Origin: Cohnella pontilimi
GTDB taxonomy: Bacteria; Bacillota; Bacilli; Paenibacillales; Paenibacillaceae
Reading direction: 5' to 3'
Assembly (NCBI RefSeq): GCF_005049045.1
Contig: NZ_SUPK01000001.1
Location: 1-64,000, forward strand
Length of the DNA stretch: 64,000 nt
Shown: positions 1 to 7,572 of the stretch, piece after piece
Numbering within the stretch: the stretch's first letter is position 1
Layout of the letters: every line of letters starts with the position of its first letter
Notes under the pieces: generated by a model
Told to the model about the DNA's origin: nothing
Seen by the model: only the letters and a program-made list of their open reading frames with translations
Databases searched by the model: none
Made by a program: the position numbers and the translations under genes

Positions 1-79
1 AAAACGTTTGATTGCAATGAAATGTAAGTTCGAAAAATGTGATAACAGATTGTGAAGTTATTTCAGAGATGTCAGCAGC

Positions 80-249
80 ATCAGATAACACCGTATTCAC
101 GCATCGCAGCCTTACGGCTGCTCAGTCCGCTCGAGGCAAATCGAGGAAGCTGTTTCAAGCGGACAACCCTGCGAACCTAACCGCGTCGCGGCCGACTCCT
201 CCGGAGCCTTAAGGTTCTCGGGTTCGTGAATACAACGACGTTATCAGAA
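80..249 (+). repeat. attC-like site 1 (near complete)
   Basis: R'' is ATCAGATAAC and R' is GTTATCAGAA, with the predicted cut after G240. First hairpin CGCAGCC/GGCTG; second arm CCGC/GCGGACA; third arm AACCTAA/TTAAGGTT with inner CCGACTCCTCCGGAGCC hairpin. The R'' belongs to a cassette that starts left of the window; bases 1-79 are its tail and contain no supportable gene. Confidence 0.85.
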
Positions 250-281
250 ATTATCGCAGGATGTTTAAGGAGGTAGAATCA

Positions 282-806
282 GTGAAGCTTATTGATAAAT
301 ATCTACCTCGGTGGGACTTTGCTAAATGTAATCAGATTCTATTAAACAATAAGGAGATCCCTGAAAATTCAATAATGAACCATGTTGATTTCGGAAAATC
401 GAGAATAATACGGTTTTTGTTTTTCTTACGTGGTTTGTCCACGAAGAAGCTCAATTTTGATAAGGCATTAAGGGCAGGTTTTATTTTATTGGATCAGAAT
501 AAAAGTGAAATCGTACTAGGCTTAATTGCTCAACCATGGAAGTTGAAGGGAAACATTATACATACTACCCCAAGCGGTTTTTCTGAATTTGATCAATCAG
601 ATTTTATAAAGGCTGCTTGGAACTTTCGATATGAGAAGAAACAAGACGGTCTATATTTAACAACAGAAACACGAATTCACTGCACAAGTAAAAATGCACA
701 TAAAAAATTCTCGATTTACTGGTCTTTTATTGGATTTTTTAGTGGAGTTATTCGGAACGCAATGTTGAAAATCATAAAGAGCGAGCTATCTAAAGATCTT
801 GTGTGA
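282..806 (+). CDS. Hypothetical SRPBCC/START-like protein (cassette 1)
   Basis: This is a 174-residue protein of unknown function. I place the start at GTG 282 because AAGGAGGT (267-274) sits seven bases upstream; the ATG at 261 would put the ribosome site inside the gene. The C-terminal third has the pattern TETRIHCTS...FxIYWSFIG...IRNAML, which recalls small uncharacterised proteins with a START/SRPBCC-like fold in which a TETR motif is followed by a YW and an IR. No signal peptide is evident. It is the sole gene of cassette 1 (241-987) and is AT-rich compared with the flanking repeats. The fold is an inference from pattern memory; no function is claimed. Confidence 0.7.
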   Translation: MKLIDKYLPRWDFAKCNQILLNNKEIPENSIMNHVDFGKSRIIRFLFFLRGLSTKKLNFDKALRAGFILLDQNKSEIVLGLIAQPWKLKGNIIHTTPSGFSEFDQSDFIKAAWNFRYEKKQDGLYLTTETRIHCTSKNAHKKFSIYWSFIGFFSGVIRNAMLKIIKSELSKDLV

Positions 807-827
807 GTATATCAAGAAGGCAATAAC

Positions 828-996
828 TTCTGATAACACCGTATTCACGCATCGCAGCCTGACGGCTGCTCGGTCCGCCCGAAGCATTTCGAAGAAGAGG
901 AATCAGGCGGACAACCCTGCGAACCTAACCGCGTTGCGGCCGCCCCGTTAGGGCTTAAGGTTCTCGGGTTCGTGAATACGAGAGACGTTAGATAAA
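828..996 (+). repeat. attC-like site 2 (near complete)
   Basis: R'' TTCTGATAAC is the exact complement of R' GTTATCAGAA at the start of cassette 1, while its own R' is GTTAGATAAA (cut after G987). First arm CGCAGCC/GGCTGC, second arm GTCCGCC/GGCGGAC, third arm AACCTAA/TTAAGGTT. Bases 902-990 are identical to 1442-1530 of the next site. Confidence 0.88.
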
Positions 997-1106
997 ATCA
1001 CCCGAATAGTAAAATTGAAACTTGATTATATCCTAGATATGGAAAATGATGTAGAATGATGTTGAGAGCTAATCCAACCCTAAGGCATAGGGGAAAAGGT
1101 GATTAC

Positions 1107-1274
1107 ATGAAAAAGATTATCATGATTTTAATTGCCGTGGCATTATTAGTTGGTACATCTTCGACTGCATTTGCACATTCAGGAAGAACCGATAAGCGAG
1201 GCGGACATAACTGCTCTGCTAAATCAAAACAGAAAGGTCTATGTACTGGTTATCATTATCACAAGAAAAAGTAA
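1107..1274 (+). CDS. Small secreted protein ending in YHYH (cassette 2)
   Basis: This 55-residue protein starts at ATG 1107, preceded by AAAAGGTG; the upstream ATG at 1056 lacks a good site and would bury the signal peptide. Residues 1-20 are a classic signal peptide (MKK, a hydrophobic core, then AFA|HS). The mature part is basic and rich in His, Cys and Gly, with HSGRTDKRGGHNC and a C-terminal TGYHYHKKK, recalling short YHYH-motif secreted proteins. The two Cys could form a disulphide or, with the His residues, bind metal; that is inference. An intrinsic terminator follows within the same cassette (988-1527), which is unusual here and suggests the cassette carries its own transcription unit. 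Confidence 0.75.
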   Translation: MKKIIMILIAVALLVGTSSTAFAHSGRTDKRGGHNCSAKSKQKGLCTGYHYHKKK

Positions 1275-1292
1275 TTAAAATAGGTCATTACT

Positions 1293-1326
1293 AAACCCAG
1301 CTTTGAAACTTAAAGCTGGGTTTATT
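1293..1326 (+). terminator. Intrinsic terminator inside cassette 2
   Basis: Perfect 12-bp stem AAACCCAGCTTT / AAAGCTGGGTTT with an 8-nt loop, ending in a T-rich run, directly after the small secreted protein gene and before attC-like site 3. Confidence 0.85.
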
Positions 1327-1366
1327 TCACAAAGATGATGCATGTGTATTCTCAGTAGTGGGTGAC

Positions 1367-1536
1367 TTCATCTAACACTGTATTCACGCATCGCAGCCGT
1401 TCGGCTGCTCGGTCCGCCCGAGGAATTTTCTATGGAGCTGGATCAGGCGGACAACCCTGCGAACCTAACCGCGTTGCGGCCGCCCCGTTAGGGCTTAAGG
1501 TTCTCGGGTTCGTGAATACGAGAGACGTTATACGAA
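1367..1536 (+). repeat. attC-like site 3 (near complete)
   Basis: R'' TTCATCTAAC complements R' GTTAGATAAA of its own cassette start at 9 of 10 bases; its own R' is GTTATACGAA (cut after G1527). First arm CGCAGCCGTTCGGCTGC. The right-hand 89 bases are identical to site 2. Confidence 0.88.
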
Positions 1537-1569
1537 ATCTTGGCTAGATATTAAAGGGGTGAGAAGCTA

Positions 1570-2157
1570 ATGATAAATGAATTGTTGAAAACATTAGATG
1601 AGACTCCTCTTGAAGATGATGTCTTCTTTAGAATTACGGAATGTGTTAAGCGCACTGACGATGAATTAGAATTATCCTTAGATATCGTTTATCAATATCA
1701 AACTGATGTAATACAAACATGGAAGTTAACCTGCAAAGACGTACACGACCATAAGATCAGTTTTTGTTATTTTGAATCTATTGAAGAGTATGATGAACAC
1801 ATATTACTTTGGCGGTACAACCAGCCAGATTTCGAACTATACTTTTCAAGCATCCCTAATGACATAGAGGCATTGATTGGAAAGCTATATCGAGAACACA
1901 TTGATATTACAAAGCAATGGATCCCATTTGGAAGTTTGTTTAATGAGAAAGTGAATTGGCTACTTGAACAAGGCAACGGATTACTTGCTACCGGTCCCGA
2001 GCAAATCATCAATGTATACAACAGAGCACTCCAAGAACAGGGGGTTCGAAGCAGCATTATAGCTAAGGGACAGCAACAGACTAATAACTATAAAGTTCTT
2101 CTCCTTGAAGATTCTTTTATCATTGCAAAAGAATTTGAAGCACAGATGATAAAGTGA
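1570..2157 (+). CDS. Hypothetical protein (cassette 3)
   Basis: A 195-residue soluble, acidic protein that I do not recognise. ATG 1570 follows AAAGGGGTGAG at good spacing. The N-terminal half is rich in Asp/Glu and aromatics (for example LSLDIVYQYQTD, then WKLTCKDVHDH), suggesting a beta-rich domain. The middle section contains HIDITKQWIPFGSLFNE, and the C-terminus holds a predicted helix with GPEQIINVYNRAL. No membrane segment, signal peptide or catalytic motif is evident. It is the only gene in cassette 3 (1528-2329), which is bounded by matching R boxes GTTATACGAA and TTCGTATAAC. Anti-phage or stress roles are common for such cargo, but nothing in the sequence decides this. Confidence 0.65.
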   Translation: MINELLKTLDETPLEDDVFFRITECVKRTDDELELSLDIVYQYQTDVIQTWKLTCKDVHDHKISFCYFESIEEYDEHILLWRYNQPDFELYFSSIPNDIEALIGKLYREHIDITKQWIPFGSLFNEKVNWLLEQGNGLLATGPEQIINVYNRALQEQGVRSSIIAKGQQQTNNYKVLLLEDSFIIAKEFEAQMIK

Positions 2158-2186
2158 ATTAGAATGTAATTCAGGATGGCCAAGAC

Positions 2187-2338
2187 TTCGTATAACATCG
2201 CATTCACGCTGCGGGCCTTACGCCCCTTGGTTGTCAGAAGTATAATCGAGGAAGAAGCTCAGACAACACACGACCCAGCCTAAGATAGGAGCTATCTAAG
2301 GCTGGGTCGCGTCGTGAATACGGGAGACGTTATACGAA
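2187..2338 (+). repeat. attC-like site 4 (short third-arm subtype)
   Basis: R'' TTCGTATAAC is the exact complement of R' at the start of cassette 3; its own R' GTTATACGAA (cut after G2329) happens to be the same. The internal arms differ from the common type: GGGCC/GGCCC-like first arm, TTGTCAGA/CTCAGACAA second arm, and a third arm CGACCCAGCCT / AGGCTGGGTCG with GATAGGAGCTATC at its tip. Confidence 0.85.
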
Positions 2339-2373
2339 ACCACAACAAACAAGTTTTTATGGGAGGATTCAGG

Positions 2374-3033
2374 ATGAATATTCAATCAATAACCGAGCAG
2401 ATAGATTATGTGCTTAGTAAGTGGAACACCTTAAAAAGTCAATCGCGTTATGAGGATTGTTCCGATCTACCTGGAGATCAGGTTATGGAGGTTATCTCGT
2501 TAATTGACTCGACGATTAATAGACTTACACCTCCAGGTTCAATTCATAGAGAAAATGCAAAATCAATCGCAACGAGATATGGTGTAGATAATTCGTATAT
2601 TATGAAATCATTCGCAGGAATATTGAAAGCAATCAGAAGTGAATATGAATCTGGATACATTCAAACCATTCAAGAATTAATACATGCTGATGTCTTCTCA
2701 GATTTTATAGATATGGCAGACTATTTAATTAGTGAAGGATACAAGGATCCAGCTGCTGTTATGATTGGAAGTGTATTAGAGGAACACCTAAGGAAGCTTT
2801 GTGACAGGAATCATATTTTAACTATGGATAATGGAAAACCAAAGAAAGCAGACCGATTCAACTCAGAGTTAGCTTCGAACAATGCATACTCAAAATTAGA
2901 TCAAAAAAATATTACATCTTGGCTCGATTTGAGGAATAAAGCAGCACATGGGAAATATTCCGAGTATACGAAAGAACAGGTTTTGCTTTATTCACAGTCT
3001 GTTAGAGATTTTATTACGCGAAATCCGGCGTAA
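2374..3033 (+). CDS. HEPN-like protein (cassette 4)
   Basis: A 219-residue, mostly helical soluble protein. ATG 2374 is preceded by GGGAGGATTCAGG; the earlier GTG/ATG would start inside the repeat. The C-terminal half (about residues 120-215) shows DPAAVMIGSVLEEHLRKLC, then LDLRNKAAHGKYSEYT and a final amphipathic helix. The R-N-K-A-A-H stretch fits the R-x4-6-H motif of HEPN domains, which are often RNases or nucleotide-binding in toxin-antitoxin and defence systems. The N-terminal half is an unassigned helical domain with a repeated TPPGS-type linker. It is the only gene of cassette 4 (2330-3199). Active-site assignment is inference; a non-catalytic helical bundle is possible. Confidence 0.72.
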   Translation: MNIQSITEQIDYVLSKWNTLKSQSRYEDCSDLPGDQVMEVISLIDSTINRLTPPGSIHRENAKSIATRYGVDNSYIMKSFAGILKAIRSEYESGYIQTIQELIHADVFSDFIDMADYLISEGYKDPAAVMIGSVLEEHLRKLCDRNHILTMDNGKPKKADRFNSELASNNAYSKLDQKNITSWLDLRNKAAHGKYSEYTKEQVLLYSQSVRDFITRNPA

Positions 3034-3042
3034 TGTTGTGGC

Positions 3043-3208
3043 TTCGTATAACAATGTGTTCACGCATCGGCAGACAAGCTGCCTCAGTCCCGGAAGATCA
3101 GTCGAAGAAGTGATTGCCGGGACACTTCCGCACCACCCAACCGCATCGCGGCCGGTCCTTCGGACCTTAGGGTGGTGGGACGTCGTGAACACGGAAACGT
3201 TATCCGAA
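3043..3208 (+). repeat. attC-like site 5 (near complete)
   Basis: R'' TTCGTATAAC exactly complements R' GTTATACGAA at the start of cassette 4; its own R' is GTTATCCGAA (cut after G3199). The L boxes read GTGTTCACG / CGTGAACAC, a compensated pair relative to GTATTCACG / CGTGAATAC. Third arm ACCACCC/GGGTGGT with the inner hairpin GGTCCTTCGGACC. Confidence 0.88.
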
Positions 3209-3280
3209 ACCTCCGAGTTCAAGGAATAAACATTAGATGAAACTCATGCTGATAAAATAGGATGATAATTAATTGAGAAC

Positions 3281-3982
3281 ATGGATGTGGGAATTCTGAG
3301 AACATTTTTGAAGACTATCTACTTGTTATCTGCTGTAGGAGTCGGCGTTGGATGTTTTTACTCATTTCTTTTTTTTATCTTTAATCTTGGTGACGGATTA
3401 CTTAGCAATGATAATAAGCCGGCCGCTTTCGGGGTTGCCGCTTTGGCTGTAGTAGGAACAATAGTTTTTTTGTTGCTCGGCAGGCTCATTTACAATTCCT
3501 ATTCCTATATTGGAACAAGTATAGTAATCATTGTTGGTGCTGCTATTCTTACTCTGCCTATTTTTGAAGCCGGGAATAATGTGGTGGATACTTATCAAGC
3601 ACACCGTGTGAAGCCTTATGTGGAAAGTTATATGAGAGAGTTAAAAACAAGTTTTGTTAAAAAAATAGCACCATTGGAATTTGATGATAATGAAAGCAAG
3701 ACTGAAACTCTACGTTACTGGAGTAATAATGGACATGATATCTGGATAAAATTAAGAAAGAAAAATGGAGCATTGACATCTGGGGATTTAAATAAGGTTA
3801 TTAATGCCCTACCTCCAGCTAAATTTGATGTTAGAGTATTCATATATTATGAGAGCTTCAAAGAATACCCAAACGATCAGTATTTAATCGATTTTGCGAT
3901 TCAAAGTAGTCCAACTGATCATCCATATTGTCATTCGGATGATTATGAGAATAATCTATGTGATTTTATAGTGGATCATTAA
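3281..3982 (+). CDS. Membrane protein of unknown function (cassette 5)
   Basis: A 233-residue protein with three hydrophobic segments near residues 8-35, 48-68 and 75-92, followed by a soluble C-terminal domain of about 135 residues that probably faces one side of the membrane. The soluble part contains LRYWSNNGHDIWIKLRKK and a late HPYCHSDDYENNLC stretch with two Cys and two His. I do not recognise the family. ATG 3281 is used; the ribosome site is weak (GAGAACATGG overlaps), so the start is uncertain. It is the only gene of cassette 5 (3200-4214) and markedly AT-rich. Confidence 0.6.
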   Translation: MDVGILRTFLKTIYLLSAVGVGVGCFYSFLFFIFNLGDGLLSNDNKPAAFGVAALAVVGTIVFLLLGRLIYNSYSYIGTSIVIIVGAAILTLPIFEAGNNVVDTYQAHRVKPYVESYMRELKTSFVKKIAPLEFDDNESKTETLRYWSNNGHDIWIKLRKKNGALTSGDLNKVINALPPAKFDVRVFIYYESFKEYPNDQYLIDFAIQSSPTDHPYCHSDDYENNLCDFIVDH

Positions 3983-4053
3983 TTAATGTCGACAAAATAT
4001 AAGATCGGAAAGAAGAACAGGGCATTTTGAGAGTGAGCCAGGAAGTCGGAGGC

Positions 4054-4223
4054 ATCGGATAACACCGTATTCACGCATCGCAGCCGTTCGGCTGCTCGGT
4101 CCGCCCGAGGAATTTCGGGAAGCGGGATCAGGCGGACAACCCTGCGAACCTAACCGCGTCGCGGCCGGCTCCTCCGGAGCCTTAAGGTTCTCGGGTTCGT
4201 GAATACGAAAGACGTTATCTGAA
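4054..4223 (+). repeat. attC-like site 6 (near complete)
   Basis: R'' ATCGGATAAC complements R' GTTATCCGAA of its own cassette start at 9 of 10; its own R' is GTTATCTGAA (cut after G4214). First arm CGCAGCCGTTCGGCTGC, third arm AACCTAA/TTAAGGTT with tip hairpin GGCTCCTCCGGAGCC. Confidence 0.88.
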
Positions 4224-4255
4224 ACCATTGTGGAATACAGTCAAAGGAGCTGCTC

Positions 4256-4801
4256 ATGGAAGATCAATGGAGAATAGCCCAGTATGATCCTACTTGGGCT
4301 CAATTATTTCAGGAGCTAGCAATAAGACTAAGGGCGTCACTTAAGGAAACCGCTCATCGGATCGATCATATTGGCTCTACATCTATTGTGGGAATGGATG
4401 CAAAACCAATAATAGATATACAGATATCTGTTCGTGATTTCGGAGAAGAATCAAAATACAAAAGACAGATTGAGGATTTAGGGTTTGAACTTCGGATAGA
4501 AAATCCAGACAAAACGAAAAAGTATTTTCGGGAACTTCCAGGAAGCAGAAGAACTCATATTCATGTGAGACAGTCAGGAAGTTTCGCAGAACAAATGACA
4601 TTGTTGTTCAGAGATTATCTGCGATCACACAAAGATGATTGTGTTCAATATGCTCAAGAGAAACATAGATTAATGGCGTTATTTAAGACCGAAAGACCAA
4701 AGTATGTTGAAGGCAAAGGACCGATTGTCTGGGAGATCATTAGTAGAGCTCATATTTGGTCTCAAGAAGTGGGATGGAAACCAGGCAACACAGATGTATG
4801 A
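4256..4801 (+). CDS. GrpB family (UPF0157) protein (cassette 6)
   Basis: This 181-residue protein matches the GrpB/UPF0157 family, which has a nucleotidyltransferase-like fold. Visible family features are YDPTWAQLFQELA near the start, HRIDHIGSTSIVGMDAKPIIDIQI (residues about 36-60; GST plus the DI(Q)I strand), HIHV in the middle and the C-terminal FRDYLRSHKDD and Y-rich helix. Length is normal for the family. ATG 4256 follows AAAGGAGCTGCTC. Proteins of this family sometimes fuse to kinases or acetyltransferases; the reaction catalysed is not established here. It is the only gene in cassette 6 (4215-4987). Confidence 0.9.
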   Translation: MEDQWRIAQYDPTWAQLFQELAIRLRASLKETAHRIDHIGSTSIVGMDAKPIIDIQISVRDFGEESKYKRQIEDLGFELRIENPDKTKKYFRELPGSRRTHIHVRQSGSFAEQMTLLFRDYLRSHKDDCVQYAQEKHRLMALFKTERPKYVEGKGPIVWEIISRAHIWSQEVGWKPGNTDV

Positions 4802-4823
4802 GTTTAACCGAGAAGGCAATGGC

Positions 4824-4996
4824 ATTAGATAACACCGTATTCACGCATCGCAGCCAATCAGCTGCTCGGTCCGCCCGAGGAATTTCGAAGATGAGAATTC
4901 AAGCAGACAACCCTGCGAGGCTAAGTGGCGTAGCCACCCGGCGACCTTGTCGCCTTAAGCCTCTCGGGTTCTTGAATACGAGAGACGTTATCTGAA
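4824..4996 (+). repeat. attC-like site 7 (compensated third arm)
   Basis: R'' ATTAGATAAC; own-cassette R' is GTTATCTGAA (the variable triplet matches); downstream R' GTTATCTGAA (cut after G4987). The third arm reads GAGGCTAA/TTAAGCCTC instead of AACCTAA/TTAAGGTT, with tip hairpins TGGCGTAGCCA and GGCGACCTTGTCGCC: paired changes on both sides. Confidence 0.87.
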
Positions 4997-5017
4997 ATAC
5001 GACTGAGGGTGAATCAA

Positions 5018-5206
5018 TTGAAAGATCAAGATATGACAGAACAAAAATACATTAAGAATGAAAAAAGAAAATTTATGATTGTTTTTATAACTATAGTAGT
5101 TCTTTTCTTACTAATAATTTTATTTGCATTTGCCGTGCGCACCAATTTTTTGGATCAATTTATTCGAAGTTTATGTATCGATTGCTCAGGACCGAGAAGT
5201 AAGTAG
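5018..5206 (+). CDS. Small single-pass membrane protein (cassette 7)
   Basis: A 62-residue protein. TTG 5018 is preferred because GAGGGTG lies seven bases upstream; GTG 5009 is within the ribosome site. A basic N-terminus (KYIKNEKRK) precedes one strong transmembrane segment (about residues 19-42), followed by a short tail with CIDC. I do not recognise a family. The CxxC tail could bind metal or form a disulphide, but this is speculative. About 140 bases of non-coding DNA follow it in the cassette (4988-5504), with no clear terminator. Confidence 0.55.
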   Translation: MKDQDMTEQKYIKNEKRKFMIVFITIVVLFLLIILFAFAVRTNFLDQFIRSLCIDCSGPRSK

Positions 5207-5344
5207 ATTGCAACAGCACAGCTTTATAAACTTAATCGTACCTTATTAAAAATGTAAGTCTTTATGGGTAGAAATGTTGTTTCAGGAAATAAAAAGACTT
5301 GAATGATTTATAATTTCTGATTGGTATTCGAAGATGTGTTGTAC

Positions 5345-5513
5345 TTCAGATAACATCGTATTCACGCTTCGGGCCATTCGGCCCTCGGTCCCCCCGAGGC
5401 ATTTCGAGGATGTGGGGTCAGGCGGACAACCCTGCGAACCTAACCGCATCGCGGCCGGTCACTTCGTGACCTTAAGGTTCTCGGGTTCGTGAATACGAGA
5501 GACGTTATATGAA
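5345..5513 (+). repeat. attC-like site 8 (near complete)
   Basis: R'' TTCAGATAAC is the exact complement of GTTATCTGAA at the start of cassette 7; its own R' is GTTATATGAA (cut after G5504). First arm GGGCCATTCGGCCC, tip hairpin GGTCACTTCGTGACC. Confidence 0.88.
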
Positions 5514-5550
5514 GTCGTCGTAATACTCAAATTATGAGATGGTGAACGAT

Positions 5551-6249
5551 ATGGATTATTATCGCAAGCTAGAATTCAAATTTAGAATCACTGACTTAAT
5601 AGACCCAAAGCAAGATTATCACCTTTGGATATGTTCATTTTCATTGGCATTGCAAGACTTATTAAAAACACATAAGTTATTGTTTGAGTTAGTAGATTCC
5701 GACAAGTTTGCTGATTTTACTTTTTATTTTTATAAGTTGGGTCTAGGTTTTGTTAAAGAATCAATGGATATTATTGAAAGTTGTTTAATGAGTTCGTCAA
5801 GAGATAAGTTGAACTCAATTGAATTTTTTAAAGAAAGACACCAAGAGTTTTTTGAAATGATTAATAACAATCAGGATTATAGTTTCGTTAAAAGTGTTAT
5901 GGACGAGTCGAGAAATAAAGTATTTCATTACAACAATTTTCATGTTAGAAATGATGCAAAACCTATCAGAAATATTCTAATTGAATTGGAGAAGGAGAAA
6001 CTTGATACTTCACTTGTTATCAGTATTGATGATCCATTTAGTAATGATTTGAGATTTGCTGAGGATATTCAGGTAAATCAATTATTTATGATTCTAGAAA
6101 AGAGAAGTAACGATAAAGATATTTCAACAAATCTTAATAAGATATCAAAAGTTATGGCTGATGTGATTTCACTTCTATGTATCATTATATTTGACTTCGT
6201 AAAAGAAAATGGGAACAAACCAAGAATAAGAAAAATCAGTTATAAATAA
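5551..6249 (+). CDS. HEPN-like protein (cassette 8)
   Basis: A 232-residue helical soluble protein that I cannot place in a named family. ATG 5551 is preferred to 5539 because GATGGTGA lies seven bases ahead. Residues about 100-140 hold SVMDESRNKVFHYNNFH; R-N-K-V-F-H matches the R-x4-6-H motif of HEPN domains, as in the cassette 4 protein, and is preceded by a long helix as HEPN folds usually are. The C-terminal half contains a further helical bundle ending in a basic tail (RIRKISYK). The very low GC sets it apart from the repeats around it. RNase activity is possible but inferred from a short motif only. It is the sole gene of cassette 8 (5505-6433). Confidence 0.65.
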   Translation: MDYYRKLEFKFRITDLIDPKQDYHLWICSFSLALQDLLKTHKLLFELVDSDKFADFTFYFYKLGLGFVKESMDIIESCLMSSSRDKLNSIEFFKERHQEFFEMINNNQDYSFVKSVMDESRNKVFHYNNFHVRNDAKPIRNILIELEKEKLDTSLVISIDDPFSNDLRFAEDIQVNQLFMILEKRSNDKDISTNLNKISKVMADVISLLCIIIFDFVKENGNKPRIRKISYK

Positions 6250-6277
6250 ATTGATTGTATTTCAAGATGTCGACGAC

Positions 6278-6442
6278 TTCATATAACACCGTGTTCACGC
6301 TTCGGGCCATTCGGCCCTCGGTTCGCCCGAGGGATTTCGATGAATCCAGGTGGACACACCCACACCGACTAACCGCATCGCGGCCGGACCCTTCGGGTCA
6401 TTTAGTCGGTGGGGCGTCGTGAACACAAGAACGTTATATGAA
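6278..6442 (+). repeat. attC-like site 9 (near complete)
   Basis: R'' TTCATATAAC exactly complements R' GTTATATGAA at the start of cassette 8; its own R' is GTTATATGAA (cut after G6433). L boxes GTGTTCACG/CGTGAACAC. Third arm CCGACTAA / TTTAGTCGG with tip GACCCTTCGGGTC, again a fully compensated variant. Confidence 0.88.
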
Positions 6443-6486
6443 ACCTGCGCAAGTACAACTGTAAGTATTTCAATGGAGGGGAATAT

Positions 6487-7350
6487 ATGAATTTTGAAAA
6501 GGCAGCCAATTTCATTTGGAAGCATGGAAGATTATTAGAAAGAAGGATATTTGAATACGTTTTTCAAGGTGGGTCAAAAAGTAATATTCTGATTTCACTT
6601 AAAGCTTATCAGAACGATGATGGTGGTTTTGGAAATGCTATAGAGCCAGATTTACGGTCGCCAAGTAGTCAACCACTCTATATGGAATTTGCATTACGTA
6701 TCTTATATGATTGCAACATTAAAGACGAAGAACTTGCTCAAAAAGCCTGTTATTATATTTCAAAACATGCTGACCTAGTAAAAGGAATTCCAACAATTTT
6801 TCCTTCATCAGCTAAATATCCAAGAGCTGAACATTGGAATAATTCACATTCTGCAGAGCCATCATTCAGCAGGCTAACTGGACTTGTCGGACTTCTCAAA
6901 TGGCAAGGAGTAGAAGATTCCTGGCTCGATAAAGCAATAGAATGCTGTTTGAAAGACATTTCTTCTAACTCGTATGAAGATGCACATACGATTTTAACTG
7001 CATTTTGTCTATTAGAAAGCTTACCCCAAACAGACTATATTAAAGGATTATTTCAGAAATTATCTAAAGAACTTATTACCGCCAATTTCTTTCGCTTGGA
7101 TGCCTATTCCCAGAGTTATGGTCTTTCTCCTCTAGAATTTTCTCCATCATCAACTTCCTACTGTAGAAGTATATTTTCTGACGATACAATTCATGATCAT
7201 TTGAAAACATTAGAATCCCAACAAGATGATGATGGCGGATGGCAGATTGAATGGGAGCCTCCGGGTGAAACGGCTAGATTAGAATGGAGAGCTTATAAAA
7301 CCCTGAAGTGTTTAATGATATTCAATTCATATAATAAGATTAATCTTTGA
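6487..7350 (+). CDS. Terpenoid-cyclase-like alpha/alpha toroid protein (cassette 9)
   Basis: This 287-residue protein carries repeats typical of the prenyltransferase/squalene-cyclase alpha-alpha toroid. The clearest are LKAYQNDDGGFGNAIEPDLR (about residues 39-58) and LESQQDDDGGWQIEWEPP (about 245-262), both with the DGGxG/W turn. An acidic DxDD motif of true class II cyclases is not evident, so it is probably a member of the uncharacterised toroid proteins found as single genes in Bacillota rather than a terpene cyclase. ATG 6487 follows GGAGGGGAATAT. It is the only gene of cassette 9 (6434-7538). Confidence 0.78.
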   Translation: MNFEKAANFIWKHGRLLERRIFEYVFQGGSKSNILISLKAYQNDDGGFGNAIEPDLRSPSSQPLYMEFALRILYDCNIKDEELAQKACYYISKHADLVKGIPTIFPSSAKYPRAEHWNNSHSAEPSFSRLTGLVGLLKWQGVEDSWLDKAIECCLKDISSNSYEDAHTILTAFCLLESLPQTDYIKGLFQKLSKELITANFFRLDAYSQSYGLSPLEFSPSSTSYCRSIFSDDTIHDHLKTLESQQDDDGGWQIEWEPPGETARLEWRAYKTLKCLMIFNSYNKINL

Positions 7351-7374
7351 AGATATCTCAGAGAAGGCGCTGGC

Positions 7375-7547
7375 ATCATATAACACCGTATTCACGCGGC
7401 GGGTCGGCATTCGCCGACCCTTGGTCCGCCCGAGGAATTTCGAGGAAGTGAATTCGTGCGGACAACCTTGCGAACCTAACCGCGTCGCGGCCGCCCCGTT
7501 GGGGCTTAAGGTTCTCGGGTTCGTGAATACGAGAGACGTTATGCGAA
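7375..7547 (+). repeat. attC-like site 10 (near complete)
   Basis: R'' ATCATATAAC complements own-cassette R' GTTATATGAA at 9 of 10; its own R' is GTTATGCGAA (cut after G7538). First arm GGGTCGGCATTCGCCGACCC is a longer, still perfectly paired version. Confidence 0.88.
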
Positions 7548-7572
7548 ACCAGTGCGAGAAAGGAACAACAGC

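Noticed and set aside
1362-1547. Open frame across attC-like site 3, and similar plus-strand frames at 4,756-4,995 and 11,161-11,385
   Set aside because: These frames read through the repeats and give the same peptide motifs (NTVFTHR..., then PLGFVNT) in every copy; the repeat is a structured non-coding site and the frames lack ribosome sites.
3983-4228. Minus-strand frames across repeats (also 6,295-6,525, 8,164-8,373, 10,450-10,704)
   Set aside because: Same reason: long GC-rich inverted repeats stay open in several frames; the peptides repeat with the sites.
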